From positions 1,178,001-1,242,000 of the forward strand of contig NZ_CP084472.1 in assembly GCF_020405225.1 (NCBI RefSeq): a stretch of 64,000 bases of DNA, read 5' to 3'. A program made the translations under genes and the position numbers. The notes under the pieces were generated by a model, which saw nothing but the letters and a program-made list of their open reading frames with translations, made no database searches and was not told the origin of the DNA. Source of the stretch: Natrinema sp. DC36 (lineage in GTDB: Archaea; Halobacteriota; Halobacteria; Halobacteriales; Natrialbaceae). Position 1 is the stretch's first letter. Each line of letters starts with the position of its first letter. Below are positions 9,357-17,910 of the stretch, one piece after another.

Positions 9357-10235
9357 GTGTCGTACGACAATCACGCGCCCGACTCGAGACTTCGGTCGTT
9401 GATCGATCGGTTCAGCTATCCGCACCTGCTGACCGCAACGCTCGCGCTGGTCGCGGCGACGATTCTGCTGGGCGTCGCGGCGAAGGCGACCGGTTCGGGG
9501 CTGGCCTGCGAGGCCAACTGGCCCCGGTGTGACGCCGGACCGTACAACCTGCTCCCGGGGAGCATGCCGAGTTTCTACGAGTGGTTCCACCGCTTCGTCT
9601 CGATGTTCGCCGGGTTCGCCATCGTCGGCTCCGCGCTCGCTGCGTGGCGGCTCCCCGACGTCGACCGACGGGTTACCGGACTGGTCGTGGCCGGAATGGT
9701 CCTCACGCCGGTCCAGGTCGCGCTCGGCCGTGAAACCGTCCAGCAGTACACGATGAATATCCTTTCCTTACACTTCTGGACGGCCGTCACCATCTTCACG
9801 CTCTTCCTGATCGCCACCGTCCTGGTCTGGGCACCGAGACTGACGGGAACGCACGTCACCGGCGCGCTCGCACTCGGCATCGTTGCGCTGCCGGCACACG
9901 TCGCCCTCAGCCCGGTTATCGGTTCCGAGATTTCGAGCTACTCGCCGACCATGCAACTGATTCAGTACGCCGTGGCTCTCACGCTGCTCGGTGCGGCCGT
10001 CGTCGCCGCATTGATCGGTCACCGGCGGTTTACGGGACGGGTCGTTACCCCGCTGCTCGCGGCCCCGCCGCTCGTGGTCGTCGTTCTCTTCTTCGGTCGG
10101 CAGGCGGCGAACCCGACCATCGAAATTCCGTACCTCGTCGCTGCCGTCGCGCTTCTCGCGACGTTCGTCGCTGGACTCGTTCTCACTCGACGGGGGACGA
10201 CCTCGAGCGAGCCGTCAGACACACTCTCACCGTAG
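9357..10235 (+). CDS. ctaA: Heme A synthase (CtaA/COX15 family)
   Basis: 292 aa, GTG start. It is a polytopic membrane protein with about eight transmembrane helices that converts heme O to heme A for cytochrome oxidase. Visible marks are the first helix LLTATLALVAATILLGVAAKATGSGLACEANWPRCD with the conserved cysteine pair, EWFHRFVSMFAGF with a heme-binding histidine, GMVLTPVQVALG, and LSLHFWTAVTIFTLF with the matching histidine. A TATA-like CCTAAGTAC lies about 30-38 bases upstream. It is divergent from the peptidase gene. Confidence 0.9.
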   Translation: MSYDNHAPDSRLRSLIDRFSYPHLLTATLALVAATILLGVAAKATGSGLACEANWPRCDAGPYNLLPGSMPSFYEWFHRFVSMFAGFAIVGSALAAWRLPDVDRRVTGLVVAGMVLTPVQVALGRETVQQYTMNILSLHFWTAVTIFTLFLIATVLVWAPRLTGTHVTGALALGIVALPAHVALSPVIGSEISSYSPTMQLIQYAVALTLLGAAVVAALIGHRRFTGRVVTPLLAAPPLVVVVLFFGRQAANPTIEIPYLVAAVALLATFVAGLVLTRRGTTSSEPSDTLSP

Positions 10236-10261
10236 CAGTGGGGTTCCGTTGTGAGAGCGAA

Positions 10262-10753
10262 TCAGCCGAAGACGACGACGATCCCTATTCCTGCGAGAAC
10301 GGCGCCGACGCCCAGTCCGAGCAGTCCGTAGTTGGCGATCGGATTTGCGGCCGTCGTCACCGAGAGGGAGTATCGACGGCGCGAGACCGGCCAGAGCGGA
10401 CGGATTCCCATCGGCGTCAGCGCGTCCGCGAGGAGGTGCGAGCCGATCGAGACGAAACCGACGAGGAACGCGAAACTGACGACGCCGGCGTCGACGAACG
10501 CGGAGGAGGCGTCGACGAGGACGGCGGTCAGCGCCGCGAGCCCGGCCCCGACGAGTAGCGCGAAGAGGATCGTGTGGGTCGGGCCGCGGTGGTCGATCAG
10601 CGGCAGCCGGTGGTCGTAGTCCGGGACCGTCGACAGGGCGACGCAGACGAGACCGCCGACGATGGCGATTTCGCCGTATCCACCCAGGGTGACGATGGTG
10701 CCGAGCGGCGCGTACGCTGCGAGCGCACCACCGTAGTGCCCCACCTGATACAT
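10262..10753 (-). CDS. Membrane metal-dependent hydrolase (DUF457/YdjM-like)
   Basis: 163 aa. It has four or five transmembrane helices and the family motifs HRGPTHT and GSHLLADALTPMGIRPLWP, whose histidines and aspartates would bind a metal at the membrane surface. The annotation 'inner-membrane hydrolase' is by family; no substrate is established. I chose the ATG at 10753 (MYQVGHYGG) over the GTG three codons earlier because a minus-strand TATA (TTTATAC, near 10777-10783) lies 25-30 bases upstream. A second YdjM-like gene is at 47657-48301. Confidence 0.8.
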   Translation of the reverse strand: MYQVGHYGGALAAYAPLGTIVTLGGYGEIAIVGGLVCVALSTVPDYDHRLPLIDHRGPTHTILFALLVGAGLAALTAVLVDASSAFVDAGVVSFAFLVGFVSIGSHLLADALTPMGIRPLWPVSRRRYSLSVTTAANPIANYGLLGLGVGAVLAGIGIVVVFG

Positions 10754-10901
10754 GTACGACACGAGACACGCGAACGGAGTATAAACCCACCGTCATCCGA
10801 CCGAACGATACGACGAACTCGACAGGGACGAGGTCACGTCGGTTCCGGATCGGCCCGCCGCGATCGCTGGGGTTTTGACCGCTGACGGCATTCTCCCGGC
10901 C

Positions 10902-11534
10902 GTGCGAAACGTGACCGACAGGACGAGCAACCCGTTCGGACTCCGACCGCCGTTCGACCGTTCCGACCCCGGTGACCGAGCGGCCGTCTTCGGCTACGGA
11001 GACGCTAACGCCGATTTCCACGTGATCGGCGACTACCCCGGCATCCACGGCGGCGAATCCACCGGCGTCCCGTTCACCGAGACCGAGAGCGGACTCGCGC
11101 TCCAGGACGTTCTTCGCGAGACGGGCTTCGCGAGCGGCCCGCGGGACGAACCCGTCCTCGAGAACTGCTTCCTGAGCTACATCCACATGTGCAGCCTCCC
11201 GGACGGGGAGCCACCGACCGCCGAGGCGTACGCCGACCTCGAGCGCTTCTTCGACGCCGAACTTCGCGCGATCAACGCTCACATCCTCCTGCCGGTCGGA
11301 GCCCAGGCGACCGACCGTGTCCTCCGAGAGTACACGACGCAGCGACGGCGATTCGACCTCGAGATGGGAGCGCTCCACGCCGCCGAGATCCGCGGCCGCG
11401 GCTTCATGGTCGTCCCGATCAAGGATCCTGCAGAGTGGGTCGACGGTGATCGCGAGGCGATCGTCGCGCGACTCGAGGCGCTGCTCGCGAGCGATTACCG
11501 GCAGACGAAAGGTGTCGCGACGACGGTCGGCTGA
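10902..11534 (+). CDS. Uracil-DNA glycosylase-superfamily protein
   Basis: 210 aa. The motif-1-like stretch DFHVIGDYPGIHGGESTGVPF, the middle ENCFLSYIHMCSLP, the strand AHILLPVGAQATDRVL and the late GFMVVPIKDPAEW fit the haloarchaeal branch of the UDG fold. It probably recognises a damaged base, although key catalytic residues cannot be verified by eye. A GTG start at 10902 is preferred to an upstream TTG because a TATA-like TTTTGAC lies about 27 bases before it. Confidence 0.65.
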   Translation: MRNVTDRTSNPFGLRPPFDRSDPGDRAAVFGYGDANADFHVIGDYPGIHGGESTGVPFTETESGLALQDVLRETGFASGPRDEPVLENCFLSYIHMCSLPDGEPPTAEAYADLERFFDAELRAINAHILLPVGAQATDRVLREYTTQRRRFDLEMGALHAAEIRGRGFMVVPIKDPAEWVDGDREAIVARLEALLASDYRQTKGVATTVG

Positions 11535-11585
11535 GCGATGGTCTCGTCGCTCACTCGCTCGACCGAGCGGGAACTGGGGCGCTCG

Positions 11586-11891
11586 TTACGAGTCCGTTTT
11601 CGGCGCAAAAACGAGCAGCGCCGTACTGTCATCGACCGCGTGCGGGGAGATCTCCTGATCGCCGTCGAATCGGACGACATCCCCCGACTCGAGGGTGTAG
11701 ACGTCGTCGCTGAGCGTGAGGTCGACGGTTCCCTCGAGCAGGTGGAGGACGACGTTCGACTCCGGATGGCGATGCGCGGGCACGCGATCGTCCGCCTCGA
11801 GGCGTAATCGTACCGTTCGGGGGATCCGTTTGTCGAAAACCTCGGCGTGTGGCGTCTCCTCGAGCGCGTCTACCGACGAAAGTTCCGGCAT
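11586..11891 (-). CDS. Cupin-domain protein
   Basis: 101 aa, a single small beta-barrel. Cupin motif 1 is VPAHRHPESNVVLHLLEGTVDLTL and motif 2 is LESGDVVRFDGDQEISPHAV, with histidines H-x-H and a late H that would hold a metal ion. It could be a metal-binding sensor, isomerase or dioxygenase-like enzyme; the sequence does not say which. It is divergent from the multicopper oxidase gene, with about 240 bases between them. Confidence 0.82.
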   Translation of the reverse strand: MPELSSVDALEETPHAEVFDKRIPRTVRLRLEADDRVPAHRHPESNVVLHLLEGTVDLTLSDDVYTLESGDVVRFDGDQEISPHAVDDSTALLVFAPKTDS

Positions 11892-12053
11892 GGATGAACC
11901 GTGTCGGCTCTCGTACGTGAATCTACAGACGAACTCGTTCGGAACGACGACGCTGGACGAGGCGGCTCCCGGGAGCGGCCGGCATCACGACCGATTCGAT
12001 GGCTGCGTGTTGCTCGGAAGTGGGGAGCCCAGCCGGTCGTTTATATACTATCG

Positions 12054-12067
12054 GAGAACATGTTCTC
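12054..12067. promoter_or_regulatory. 14-bp palindrome matching the NarO-type site
   Basis: GAGAACATGTTCTC is a perfect palindrome 35 bases upstream of a TATA-like box (TTATAC, 12103-12108), which itself lies about 27 bases before the multicopper oxidase ATG (12135). The core GAACATGTTC matches the inverted repeat CGAACATGTTCG that I recall for NarO-controlled denitrification genes in Haloferax. The spacing suits an activator. A second TATA-like TTATATAC at 12041-12048 lies before the palindrome. Confidence 0.6.
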
Positions 12068-12134
12068 GAGACTTCCCGATCCGTAAGAACTGGCTCGACC
12101 CGTTATACGCCGGTACTTCGTAGGATCAGTTGTT

Positions 12135-13292
12135 ATGAGTGATCGTATTGGCGCACCCGGACTGGGGCTATCGCGACGCGAATTCGTTGCTGCGACTGGC
12201 GGTGTGGCGGCACTGACCGGCTTGGCGGGCTGTATGAGCCAGGAGGCCACGCAGGACTCCGAGCCGGCGGATTCGTCCGAGGGTTCCGCCAACACCTCCG
12301 GATCCGATCTCCCGTGGACGAGTTCCCCGGAGGTCGTGCAGGTCGATGAGCAGGGCGGCAGCGTCACGCTCCGGTCGGTGACGTCCCGCCACGCCGCCCA
12401 TCCGATGGACTCGATGGGCGGCCCGGTGGAACTACCGAAGGTCTGGGCGTTTCAGGCCGACGACGGAAAGCCGAGCGTTCCGGGGCCGATCCTCCGAACG
12501 ACCGAAGGCAACGACATCGAAGTGACGCTGGATAACACGGACGCCGGCATGCCCCACACGCTGCACTTCCACGGGTCGCAGAAGACCTGGAAGAACGACG
12601 GCGTCCCGACCACGACGGGTATTACGGTTAACGGCGGCGAGAAACACACGTACACCATCCCCGCGAACGTTCCGGGGACGCACCTCTATCACTGTCACTA
12701 CCAGACCCATCGTCACATCGACATGGGGATGTACGGCATCTTCCGCGTCGATCCGAAGGGGTACGAGCCCGCGGACAAGGAATACTTCTTCACGCTGAAG
12801 GACTGGGACTCCCGCGTAAACCGACAGATGGCCGGCGAGGACGTCGACTACAGTCCCCGCGACCGCAATCCGGATGTGTTCACGATGAACGGAAAGAGCC
12901 TCCCGCGGACCCTTCACCCGGAAGACGGCTCACCGATCATCGTCGACCACGGCGACACCGTCCGCCTCCACATGGTCAACGCTGGCTACATGTCCCACCC
13001 GATGCACACGCACAACCACCGGTTCCGTCTCGTGGAGAAAGACGGCGGGCAGGTCCCCGAAGCGGCCCAGTACGAACAGGACGTCACCAATATCGCACCC
13101 GCGGAACGACACACCATCGAGTTCGAGGCCAACGCCGACCCCGGAATCTACCTCATGCACTGCCACAAGGTCAACCACGCGATGAACGGGAACTCCTACC
13201 CCGGCGGAATGGTCAACGGTATCGTCTACCGGGACGCGATGGATACCGATATCTTCGCAAATCTCATGGAGCACGCGGGCTACGAGGGATAA
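12135..13292 (+). CDS. Two-domain multicopper oxidase, Tat lipoprotein
   Basis: 385 aa. An N-terminal Tat motif (SRREF) and a hydrophobic stretch end in a lipobox (LAGC, Cys33), so the protein should be exported folded and lipid-anchored. Domain 1 has HTLHFHG (141-147) and HCHYQTHRHIDM with Cys187, His192 (+5) and Met197 (+10), a full type 1 copper site. Domain 2 has SHPMHTHNH (287-295) and HCHKVNH with Cys343 and His348, then Met359. The protein oxidises an unknown substrate with O2 or another acceptor outside the cell. It is not a NirK, which has HCAPPG at this point. The palindrome upstream suggests low-oxygen control. Confidence 0.85.
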   Translation: MSDRIGAPGLGLSRREFVAATGGVAALTGLAGCMSQEATQDSEPADSSEGSANTSGSDLPWTSSPEVVQVDEQGGSVTLRSVTSRHAAHPMDSMGGPVELPKVWAFQADDGKPSVPGPILRTTEGNDIEVTLDNTDAGMPHTLHFHGSQKTWKNDGVPTTTGITVNGGEKHTYTIPANVPGTHLYHCHYQTHRHIDMGMYGIFRVDPKGYEPADKEYFFTLKDWDSRVNRQMAGEDVDYSPRDRNPDVFTMNGKSLPRTLHPEDGSPIIVDHGDTVRLHMVNAGYMSHPMHTHNHRFRLVEKDGGQVPEAAQYEQDVTNIAPAERHTIEFEANADPGIYLMHCHKVNHAMNGNSYPGGMVNGIVYRDAMDTDIFANLMEHAGYEG

Positions 13293-13331
13293 GCGAGTAG
13301 AGAACGGACTCGAACGGTGTTTCAACTAATT

Positions 13332-13595
13332 TTACGTTCGCCCTTCCGTCTCTGTCGGAGTCTCCGAGTCGACGGGTAGCGGGTTCGCACCGGCGAGTTG
13401 GTGACGACCCGACGCGGTGATCGCGTACCGCTGGCAGCCGATCGACCGAACCGCTCCGTCCTCGTGGAGGCGATCGCAGGCGTGCTCGACCGCGACCGGA
13501 TGCTCGTCTATCGTCGCGGCGAGGTCGACGACGTAGCTCGGCGTTCCGTCGGTGAGCGCATCGAGAATCTCGTTCTCGAGTCGGTGTCCGAACAT
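13332..13595 (-). CDS. Small winged-helix protein in the TFB operon
   Basis: 87 aa. A compact winged helix: ENEILDALTDGTPSYVVDLAATIDEHPVAVEHACDRLHEDGAVRSIGCQRYAITASGRHQL. Its ATG follows immediately after the TFB stop codon (zero gap), so the two are almost certainly co-transcribed. It may act with or on that TFB; this is inferred from position only. Confidence 0.7.
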   Translation of the reverse strand: MFGHRLENEILDALTDGTPSYVVDLAATIDEHPVAVEHACDRLHEDGAVRSIGCQRYAITASGRHQLAGANPLPVDSETPTETEGRT

Positions 13596-14567
13596 CTATC
13601 GATCACGGGCCTCCCCGTACGCGTCCAGTAGTTCCTGATAGCGGTTTCGGACCGTGACCTTGCTCACGCCGGTTTCGGCGCCGACGGTCTCCTGGGTGAT
13701 CCGTTCGTTCGTCAGCCGCGCCGCACCGTAGATCGCCGCGGCCGCCAGCCCGGCCGGATTTCGGCCGCTGTGGAGATCCCGCTCCGTGGCCGCCTCGAGG
13801 ATCTCGCGAGCGAGCCGTTCGGCGTCGTCGCTGATCTCGAGTTCGGAAGCGTACTGCGGAAGGTAGTGGATCGGATCGGCGGGTTCGATCTGCAGATCGA
13901 GTTCGTCCGAGAGATAGCGATACGCTCGCTGGACGGGGAGCTTTTCGACGCGACTCACCGAGGCGAACGCGACCAGCGTCCGCGGCGTGCCGTGTTGCCG
14001 AGCGGCGGCGTACAGACACGCGGTCGACATCGCCTCGATCGAGCGGCCGGGAAGCAGTCCGTCCTCGACGGCGCGGCGATACAGGACGCCGGCCGTTTCG
14101 CGACAGGGCTTCGGTAAGCCGAGCGCCGACGCCATGCGCTCGATCTCGCCGAACGCGTGTTTGAGGTTCCGTTCCGCGGCGTTTTTCGAGGTGAAGCGTT
14201 CGTTCCACGTTCGCAGTCGCCGGAGCTGTTCGCGCTTTCGCCCCGAGAGCTGGTTGCCGTAGGCGTCCTGATCCTCCCAGCCGATGGTCGTACTCAGGCC
14301 CTTGTCGTGTCGAAGCGTCGTCACCGGCGCGCCGACCCGTCGCCTGTCCTCCTCGTCGTCGAACGATCGCCACTCGGGGCCGTAATCGATCTCGTCCGTC
14401 TCGATAACCAGGCCACACTCCGTACACGCCCGTTCGCCGCGTTCCTCGTCGTGGTGGATCGAGCCTGCGCATTCCGGACACTCGGATCCCCGACGCTCAG
14501 GAGCGGTCTCGCGCTCTCCGTTCCGGGTCGATCTTCCGTCAGCCGTATCGACGATCGTTTGACTCAT
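13596..14567 (-). CDS. tfb: Transcription initiation factor TFB
   Basis: 323 aa. TFB recruits RNA polymerase to TBP-bound promoters through the BRE. The N-terminal zinc ribbon is CPECAGSIHHDEERGERACTECG (about 30-52), followed by the B-reader/linker (YGPEWRSFDDEEDRRRVG...TTLRHDKGLSTTIGW) and two cyclin repeats ending in a helix-turn-helix (VGAETGVSKVTVRNRYQELL). Haloarchaea carry several TFBs for different promoter sets. ATG at 14567 (MSQTIVDT) was chosen over an ATG 8 codons upstream. The repeats are complete, so the gene looks functional. Confidence 0.95.
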   Translation of the reverse strand: MSQTIVDTADGRSTRNGERETAPERRGSECPECAGSIHHDEERGERACTECGLVIETDEIDYGPEWRSFDDEEDRRRVGAPVTTLRHDKGLSTTIGWEDQDAYGNQLSGRKREQLRRLRTWNERFTSKNAAERNLKHAFGEIERMASALGLPKPCRETAGVLYRRAVEDGLLPGRSIEAMSTACLYAAARQHGTPRTLVAFASVSRVEKLPVQRAYRYLSDELDLQIEPADPIHYLPQYASELEISDDAERLAREILEAATERDLHSGRNPAGLAAAAIYGAARLTNERITQETVGAETGVSKVTVRNRYQELLDAYGEARDR

Positions 14568-14962
14568 TGATCTGTGTCCGCCGGAGTGCATTCCGGCCGT
14601 GTGATTGCCTCTCTTGGATTGCGGTGGAGCAACAGTATCAACGACCGGCGGATTCCCAGGCCGTGGGAACGGTCGGAGACGCGCTTCTCTCTCGGAGCGG
14701 TCTCCGGTCGATTCGAAAACCCTCGAATCGAGAGTACAACGTGTACCGGTACCTTCTATCCGGTTGCTCCCGAATTCGTTCGCCCACCGGTACTATTGGA
14801 GCCACTGAAACGGATCATACGCTGATTGCATCGCTCTCATGCGATCCGGTTTGGAGTACTGGTAGTGGCTACTACTGGCTTCAATCACGCTTCGTGGAAC
14901 GATCGACGACCACGCGCAGGCCGATGTAATAGCGTATCTCCTCCGAGTAACGGGAGCAGTCC
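14568..14962. other. Intergenic region between tfb and padR gene
   Basis: About 395 bases between the start of tfb and the end of the padR-like gene. It should hold the tfb promoter on the minus strand. Short frames on both strands lack coding character. No repeat or RNA gene is recognisable. Confidence 0.4.
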
Positions 14963-15256
14963 TTACTCCGATTCGGAAAGCAACTCGCCGACGTACTGGT
15001 CTTCCCACTCTCGGCGAGCCTCGAGTTCGCGTCGACCGCGAGCCGTGATCGTGTAGTAATTCGTTCGCTGGTCGAGTTCGCCTTTCTCGACGAGACCCTT
15101 GTCGACGACCTCGTCGAGGTTCGGATAGAGCCGGCCGTGATGGATCTCCTTCTCGTAGTAGTCCTCGAGTTCCTCTTTGATCGCGAGTCCGTGCGGGTCG
15201 TCCTGCCCGGCGATCGTATACAGCAGGTCGCGCTGGAAGCCGGTAAGATCGTACAT
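14963..15256 (-). CDS. PadR-family transcriptional regulator
   Basis: 97 aa. MYDLTGFQRDLLYTIAGQDDPHGLAIKEELEDYYEKEIHHGRLYPNLDEVVDKGLVEKGELDQRTNYYTITARGRRELEARREW is the standard haloarchaeal PadR winged helix with the GRLYPNLDELV recognition segment and a wing ending in ITARGRREL. Such repressors often respond to small molecules or act as genomic orphans. ATG 15256 is chosen because the family begins at MYDLTGFQRDLL; the longer frame adds unrelated residues. Confidence 0.88.
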   Translation of the reverse strand: MYDLTGFQRDLLYTIAGQDDPHGLAIKEELEDYYEKEIHHGRLYPNLDEVVDKGLVEKGELDQRTNYYTITARGRRELEARREWEDQYVGELLSESE

Positions 15257-15868
15257 ATCGGAATTTCCGCGTGTCGTCAGATAAGGTTTCCGAGAACAAA
15301 CGAGTGGAGATAGCATCGGGAATACGCGTTCACTCACTTGCTCACGCTTTCACGTACCGTTTAGGAGGCCATCAGGGGTTCCGGTGGCAGGTCGAATATA
15401 CTGCTGACCGTATTCTGCACCACGTGACGCTTCGCAGCACGGGCACGGCCATCTCGAGTACCCACGAGGAAAGCACCGCGAGACCGCCGAAAATGGCCGG
15501 TTAGCCCCTAACGGCCGTTCCAGAATTCTACTTTCACTCCGGTTGGCTTACGTATATACGGGGACCAACACAATACAGGGCCTGAAGAGCATGGGCGCGG
15601 GGGCGGGTTCACGCGCTCACGGACCACCTGTCACCAACCGTGCTTCCGATTCCCGGACGAATCCGGTTGAACGACGCCGTATCGCCGGCATCAATAGCAA
15701 CCCTATGAGGCAAGACCGCTCCGTATCCGGTTCGTACTCCGGTACAGCGATGACCGTTCTCGGCGATAGCTGCTGGTTACGGTCGAACGCTGTCCCCGCG
15801 AGAATTGGAGCCGGTCCGACTGTTCAACCGACGACTCCATCGAATCCGAATACCGTGACGGACTCTCT
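15257..15868. other. Long intergenic region, no recognised gene
   Basis: About 610 bases. A promoter-like GTATATAC lies near 15550-15557 on the + strand. The frame at 15543-15872 starts just before this box, and its product has no recognisable domain; a minus-strand frame overlaps its end. I see no tRNA, repeat or att-like element. It could hold an RNA gene or a decayed gene. Confidence 0.35.
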
Positions 15869-16009
15869 ATGATCAAATTAAAACGCATTTTCAATCGAAA
15901 CCGGGAGCAAACCCTGTTCGAATGCCGGCGCTGCGGGAAAAATGTGAGTGCAGATGCCGAAGTCTGCCCTGAATGCGATTCGGACGATATTATTCGATAC
16001 GAGCTATAG
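15869..16009 (+). CDS. Zinc-ribbon microprotein (46 aa)
   Basis: 46 aa: a basic, hydrophobic start (MIKLKRIFNRNRE) followed by one zinc ribbon, FECRRCGKNVSADAEVCPECDS, with two CxxC knuckles. It resembles the small haloarchaeal zinc-finger domain proteins; function unknown. It has lower GC than its neighbours and stands alone in its intergenic region. Confidence 0.65.
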   Translation: MIKLKRIFNRNREQTLFECRRCGKNVSADAEVCPECDSDDIIRYEL

Positions 16010-16156
16010 TACCAACTGAAACGAGGGACATACTGATCGGACAACAGCCATACGATCAGCGTGTCAATCGTGTCAGTGGCTGCTATCGCTACTGCAGATC
16101 ACGCTTCGATTTGAGAGGAACAACGTTTATTCGTTCCGAGACGACACCACAGATAG

Positions 16157-16576
16157 ATGGCTCGAGACGGGGATCGAACCGAACGCAGCGGGTCCGATGT
16201 CGACGCGGACCTCGAGGCGGACGATCACCGCGTCGAACTCGGACTGGCGTTGCTCGCCCGACTCGAACACGAATCGCTTCCGCTAGCCGCAGTGATCGAC
16301 CGCCTCGAGACGGTGACGAGCGATCCGACGGTAACCCGAACGATCCTCGATCGAGCCGAACTCCGCGGTCTCATCGAACGCGACGACGGGATCGTCCGCC
16401 CGAAGAGCCGTCAGTACGTCCGCTTCGAACAGGATGTCAGTACGAAAGAGGGTGAGTTTACCTGTCGGCGCTGTGGCTCCGGGTTGTCGACCGGCTACTT
16501 CATCGATCTCGAGGCGGGCGAACTCGGTCCCTTCGGCTCTTCGTGTATTCGAAAAGTAACTGGACGTGAGGACTAA
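16157..16576 (+). CDS. DUF5830-family protein
   Basis: 139 aa. A wHTH-like helical body (VELGLALLARLEHESLPLAAVIDRLETVTSDPTVTRTILDRAELRGLIERDDGIVRPK) is followed by a C-terminal zinc ribbon (FTCRRCGSGLSTGYFIDLEAGELGPFGSSCIRKVTG). This matches the haloarchaeal family DUF5830, whose role is unknown; nucleic-acid binding is plausible. ATTCGTTCC precedes it by about 25 bases. Confidence 0.8.
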   Translation: MARDGDRTERSGSDVDADLEADDHRVELGLALLARLEHESLPLAAVIDRLETVTSDPTVTRTILDRAELRGLIERDDGIVRPKSRQYVRFEQDVSTKEGEFTCRRCGSGLSTGYFIDLEAGELGPFGSSCIRKVTGRED

Positions 16577-16653
16577 CCGGGTTTCATCGGCGACTGAGAG
16601 CGGATCACTTCACAGCTCCCGTATCAACCGTTCAGTGGAGCGCGGAAGCGACG

Positions 16654-17808
16654 CTACCGGCCCTGCCGGAGTTCCGCGATCAATTTCTCGATCGTCTCTC
16701 CCTGTTGCTCGATGATCTCGCTCTGGCGCTCGACCGCCACCTCGAGCGCGTCGAGGCGCTCGAGGAGTTCGGGATCGGTTCCGGCCGTGGCCTCGGGAGT
16801 GTCAACGTCGGCATGCTCCGCGGGATCGGCGGCACTGGCCGACGCATCGCTGTCGTCGCCCGCTTCGAAGAGGGTGCTGGTCTCCGCGGTTCCCACCGGG
16901 CCGTCACGCTCGCGATCCGCGGTCGCCGATGCCTGTGACGACGTGGACTGTCCGCCGTCGCTCTCGTTCGACTGCCGTCCCGGTTCGGCGGTCGCGACGT
17001 CGTCCGTTTCGCCGCCGGCGAGCGGATCCGTGCTCCCCGACCCGGCAGCATCGCGTGCCGCCTCGACGGTCGCGTCGTGATCGTCCGGTTCGGGCGGATC
17101 GGCGTCGAGGGGGTCGACGCCGCCGCCGAAGTCGACCGATCCCCCACGACTGGTATCATCCTCGTCGTCCCCGCCGACCGCCTCGTTGAGCTCCTCGAGC
17201 GAGCCGACGTCGTGATAGTCGAACAGGGCCCGTTGCAGCCGTTCCCGGAGATCGTTCGCTTGCTCGTTAGGGGCTTTGATCCGCTGGGGTCGCCCGTCGA
17301 CGGTGAGGACGATCTGGGTGGCGACGCTACCGTCTTCGAAGGCGAGTTGCGTCACGTCCTCGAAGTGGTACTCCTCGAAGTCCCCGTCCCAGACCGCCCC
17401 GCCGATGTGTTTGACCAGTCGATCGCTCGTGATGATCAGCGTCAGTTCACTGAACCGATACGTCTTGACGACAGTTTCGCCTGGATCGGTGATCCCGTTG
17501 CCGTTTAGCACGCCGGCGAGGACGGGATGCAGCACGTCGTCGGTGGCGCTCGAGGGAATCGAAAACGTCCGCTCCCCGTCGAGGGCGTACTCGAGCGTGA
17601 ACTTCGTCTTGCGACGACCCTCGGAGAGCGTCAGTCGGTCCGCGTCGTGGGGGTATTCGTCGGCCGATTCGTCGCTCAGAAGACCGTCTGCACGGTAGAC
17701 GATGGTCCGTGTGGGCGTGATGAAGAGCTCGTCGTCGCTGCCGAGAGAGACGCGCGCCGCGATCTCTTCGCCATCGAGAGTAGAGTTGACGATGCCGGGA
17801 ACGCTCAT
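16654..17808 (-). CDS. DUF7115-like protein with C-terminal coiled coil
   Basis: 384 aa. The N-terminal half holds two PH-like beta-rich repeats (DDELFITPTRTIVYRADGLLSDE... and ...SELTLIITSDRLVKHIGG...FEDVTQLAFEDGSVATQIVLTVDG), followed by a long disordered acidic Ser/Thr linker (about 225-340) and a short coiled coil (LLERLDALEVAVERQSEI, then QQGETIEKLIAELRQG) that probably oligomerises. Conserved in haloarchaea; function unknown. ATG 17808 (MSVPGIVNSTL) was chosen over a longer frame that runs into the tRNA promoter region. Confidence 0.72.
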   Translation of the reverse strand: MSVPGIVNSTLDGEEIAARVSLGSDDELFITPTRTIVYRADGLLSDESADEYPHDADRLTLSEGRRKTKFTLEYALDGERTFSIPSSATDDVLHPVLAGVLNGNGITDPGETVVKTYRFSELTLIITSDRLVKHIGGAVWDGDFEEYHFEDVTQLAFEDGSVATQIVLTVDGRPQRIKAPNEQANDLRERLQRALFDYHDVGSLEELNEAVGGDDEDDTSRGGSVDFGGGVDPLDADPPEPDDHDATVEAARDAAGSGSTDPLAGGETDDVATAEPGRQSNESDGGQSTSSQASATADRERDGPVGTAETSTLFEAGDDSDASASAADPAEHADVDTPEATAGTDPELLERLDALEVAVERQSEIIEQQGETIEKLIAELRQGR

Positions 17809-17877
17809 GCACTGGCGTTCGTAACACCGTATGATAAATCCGTGGGTCGACGTTGCACGGCGGCCTCGAATACAAAG

Positions 17878-17883
17878 CTTAAA
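17878..17883 (+). promoter_or_regulatory. TATA-like box for tRNA-Met
   Basis: CTTAAA centred about 30 bases before the first base of the tRNA, at the position of the archaeal TATA element. Confidence 0.55.
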
Positions 17884-17910
17884 GAAATGCACCCCACTAC
17901 TCGTAACCGA

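Noticed and set aside
12135-13292. Copper nitrite reductase (NirK) as the product
   Set aside because: The type 1 segment is HCHYQTHRH and not the HCAPPG of NirK, and domain 2 also has an HCHxxxH site, so a multicopper oxidase fits better.
15543-15872. 109-codon + frame in the 610-base gap
   Set aside because: No domain, no codon bias and no overlap with neighbours; a promoter-like box lies inside its start rather than upstream.
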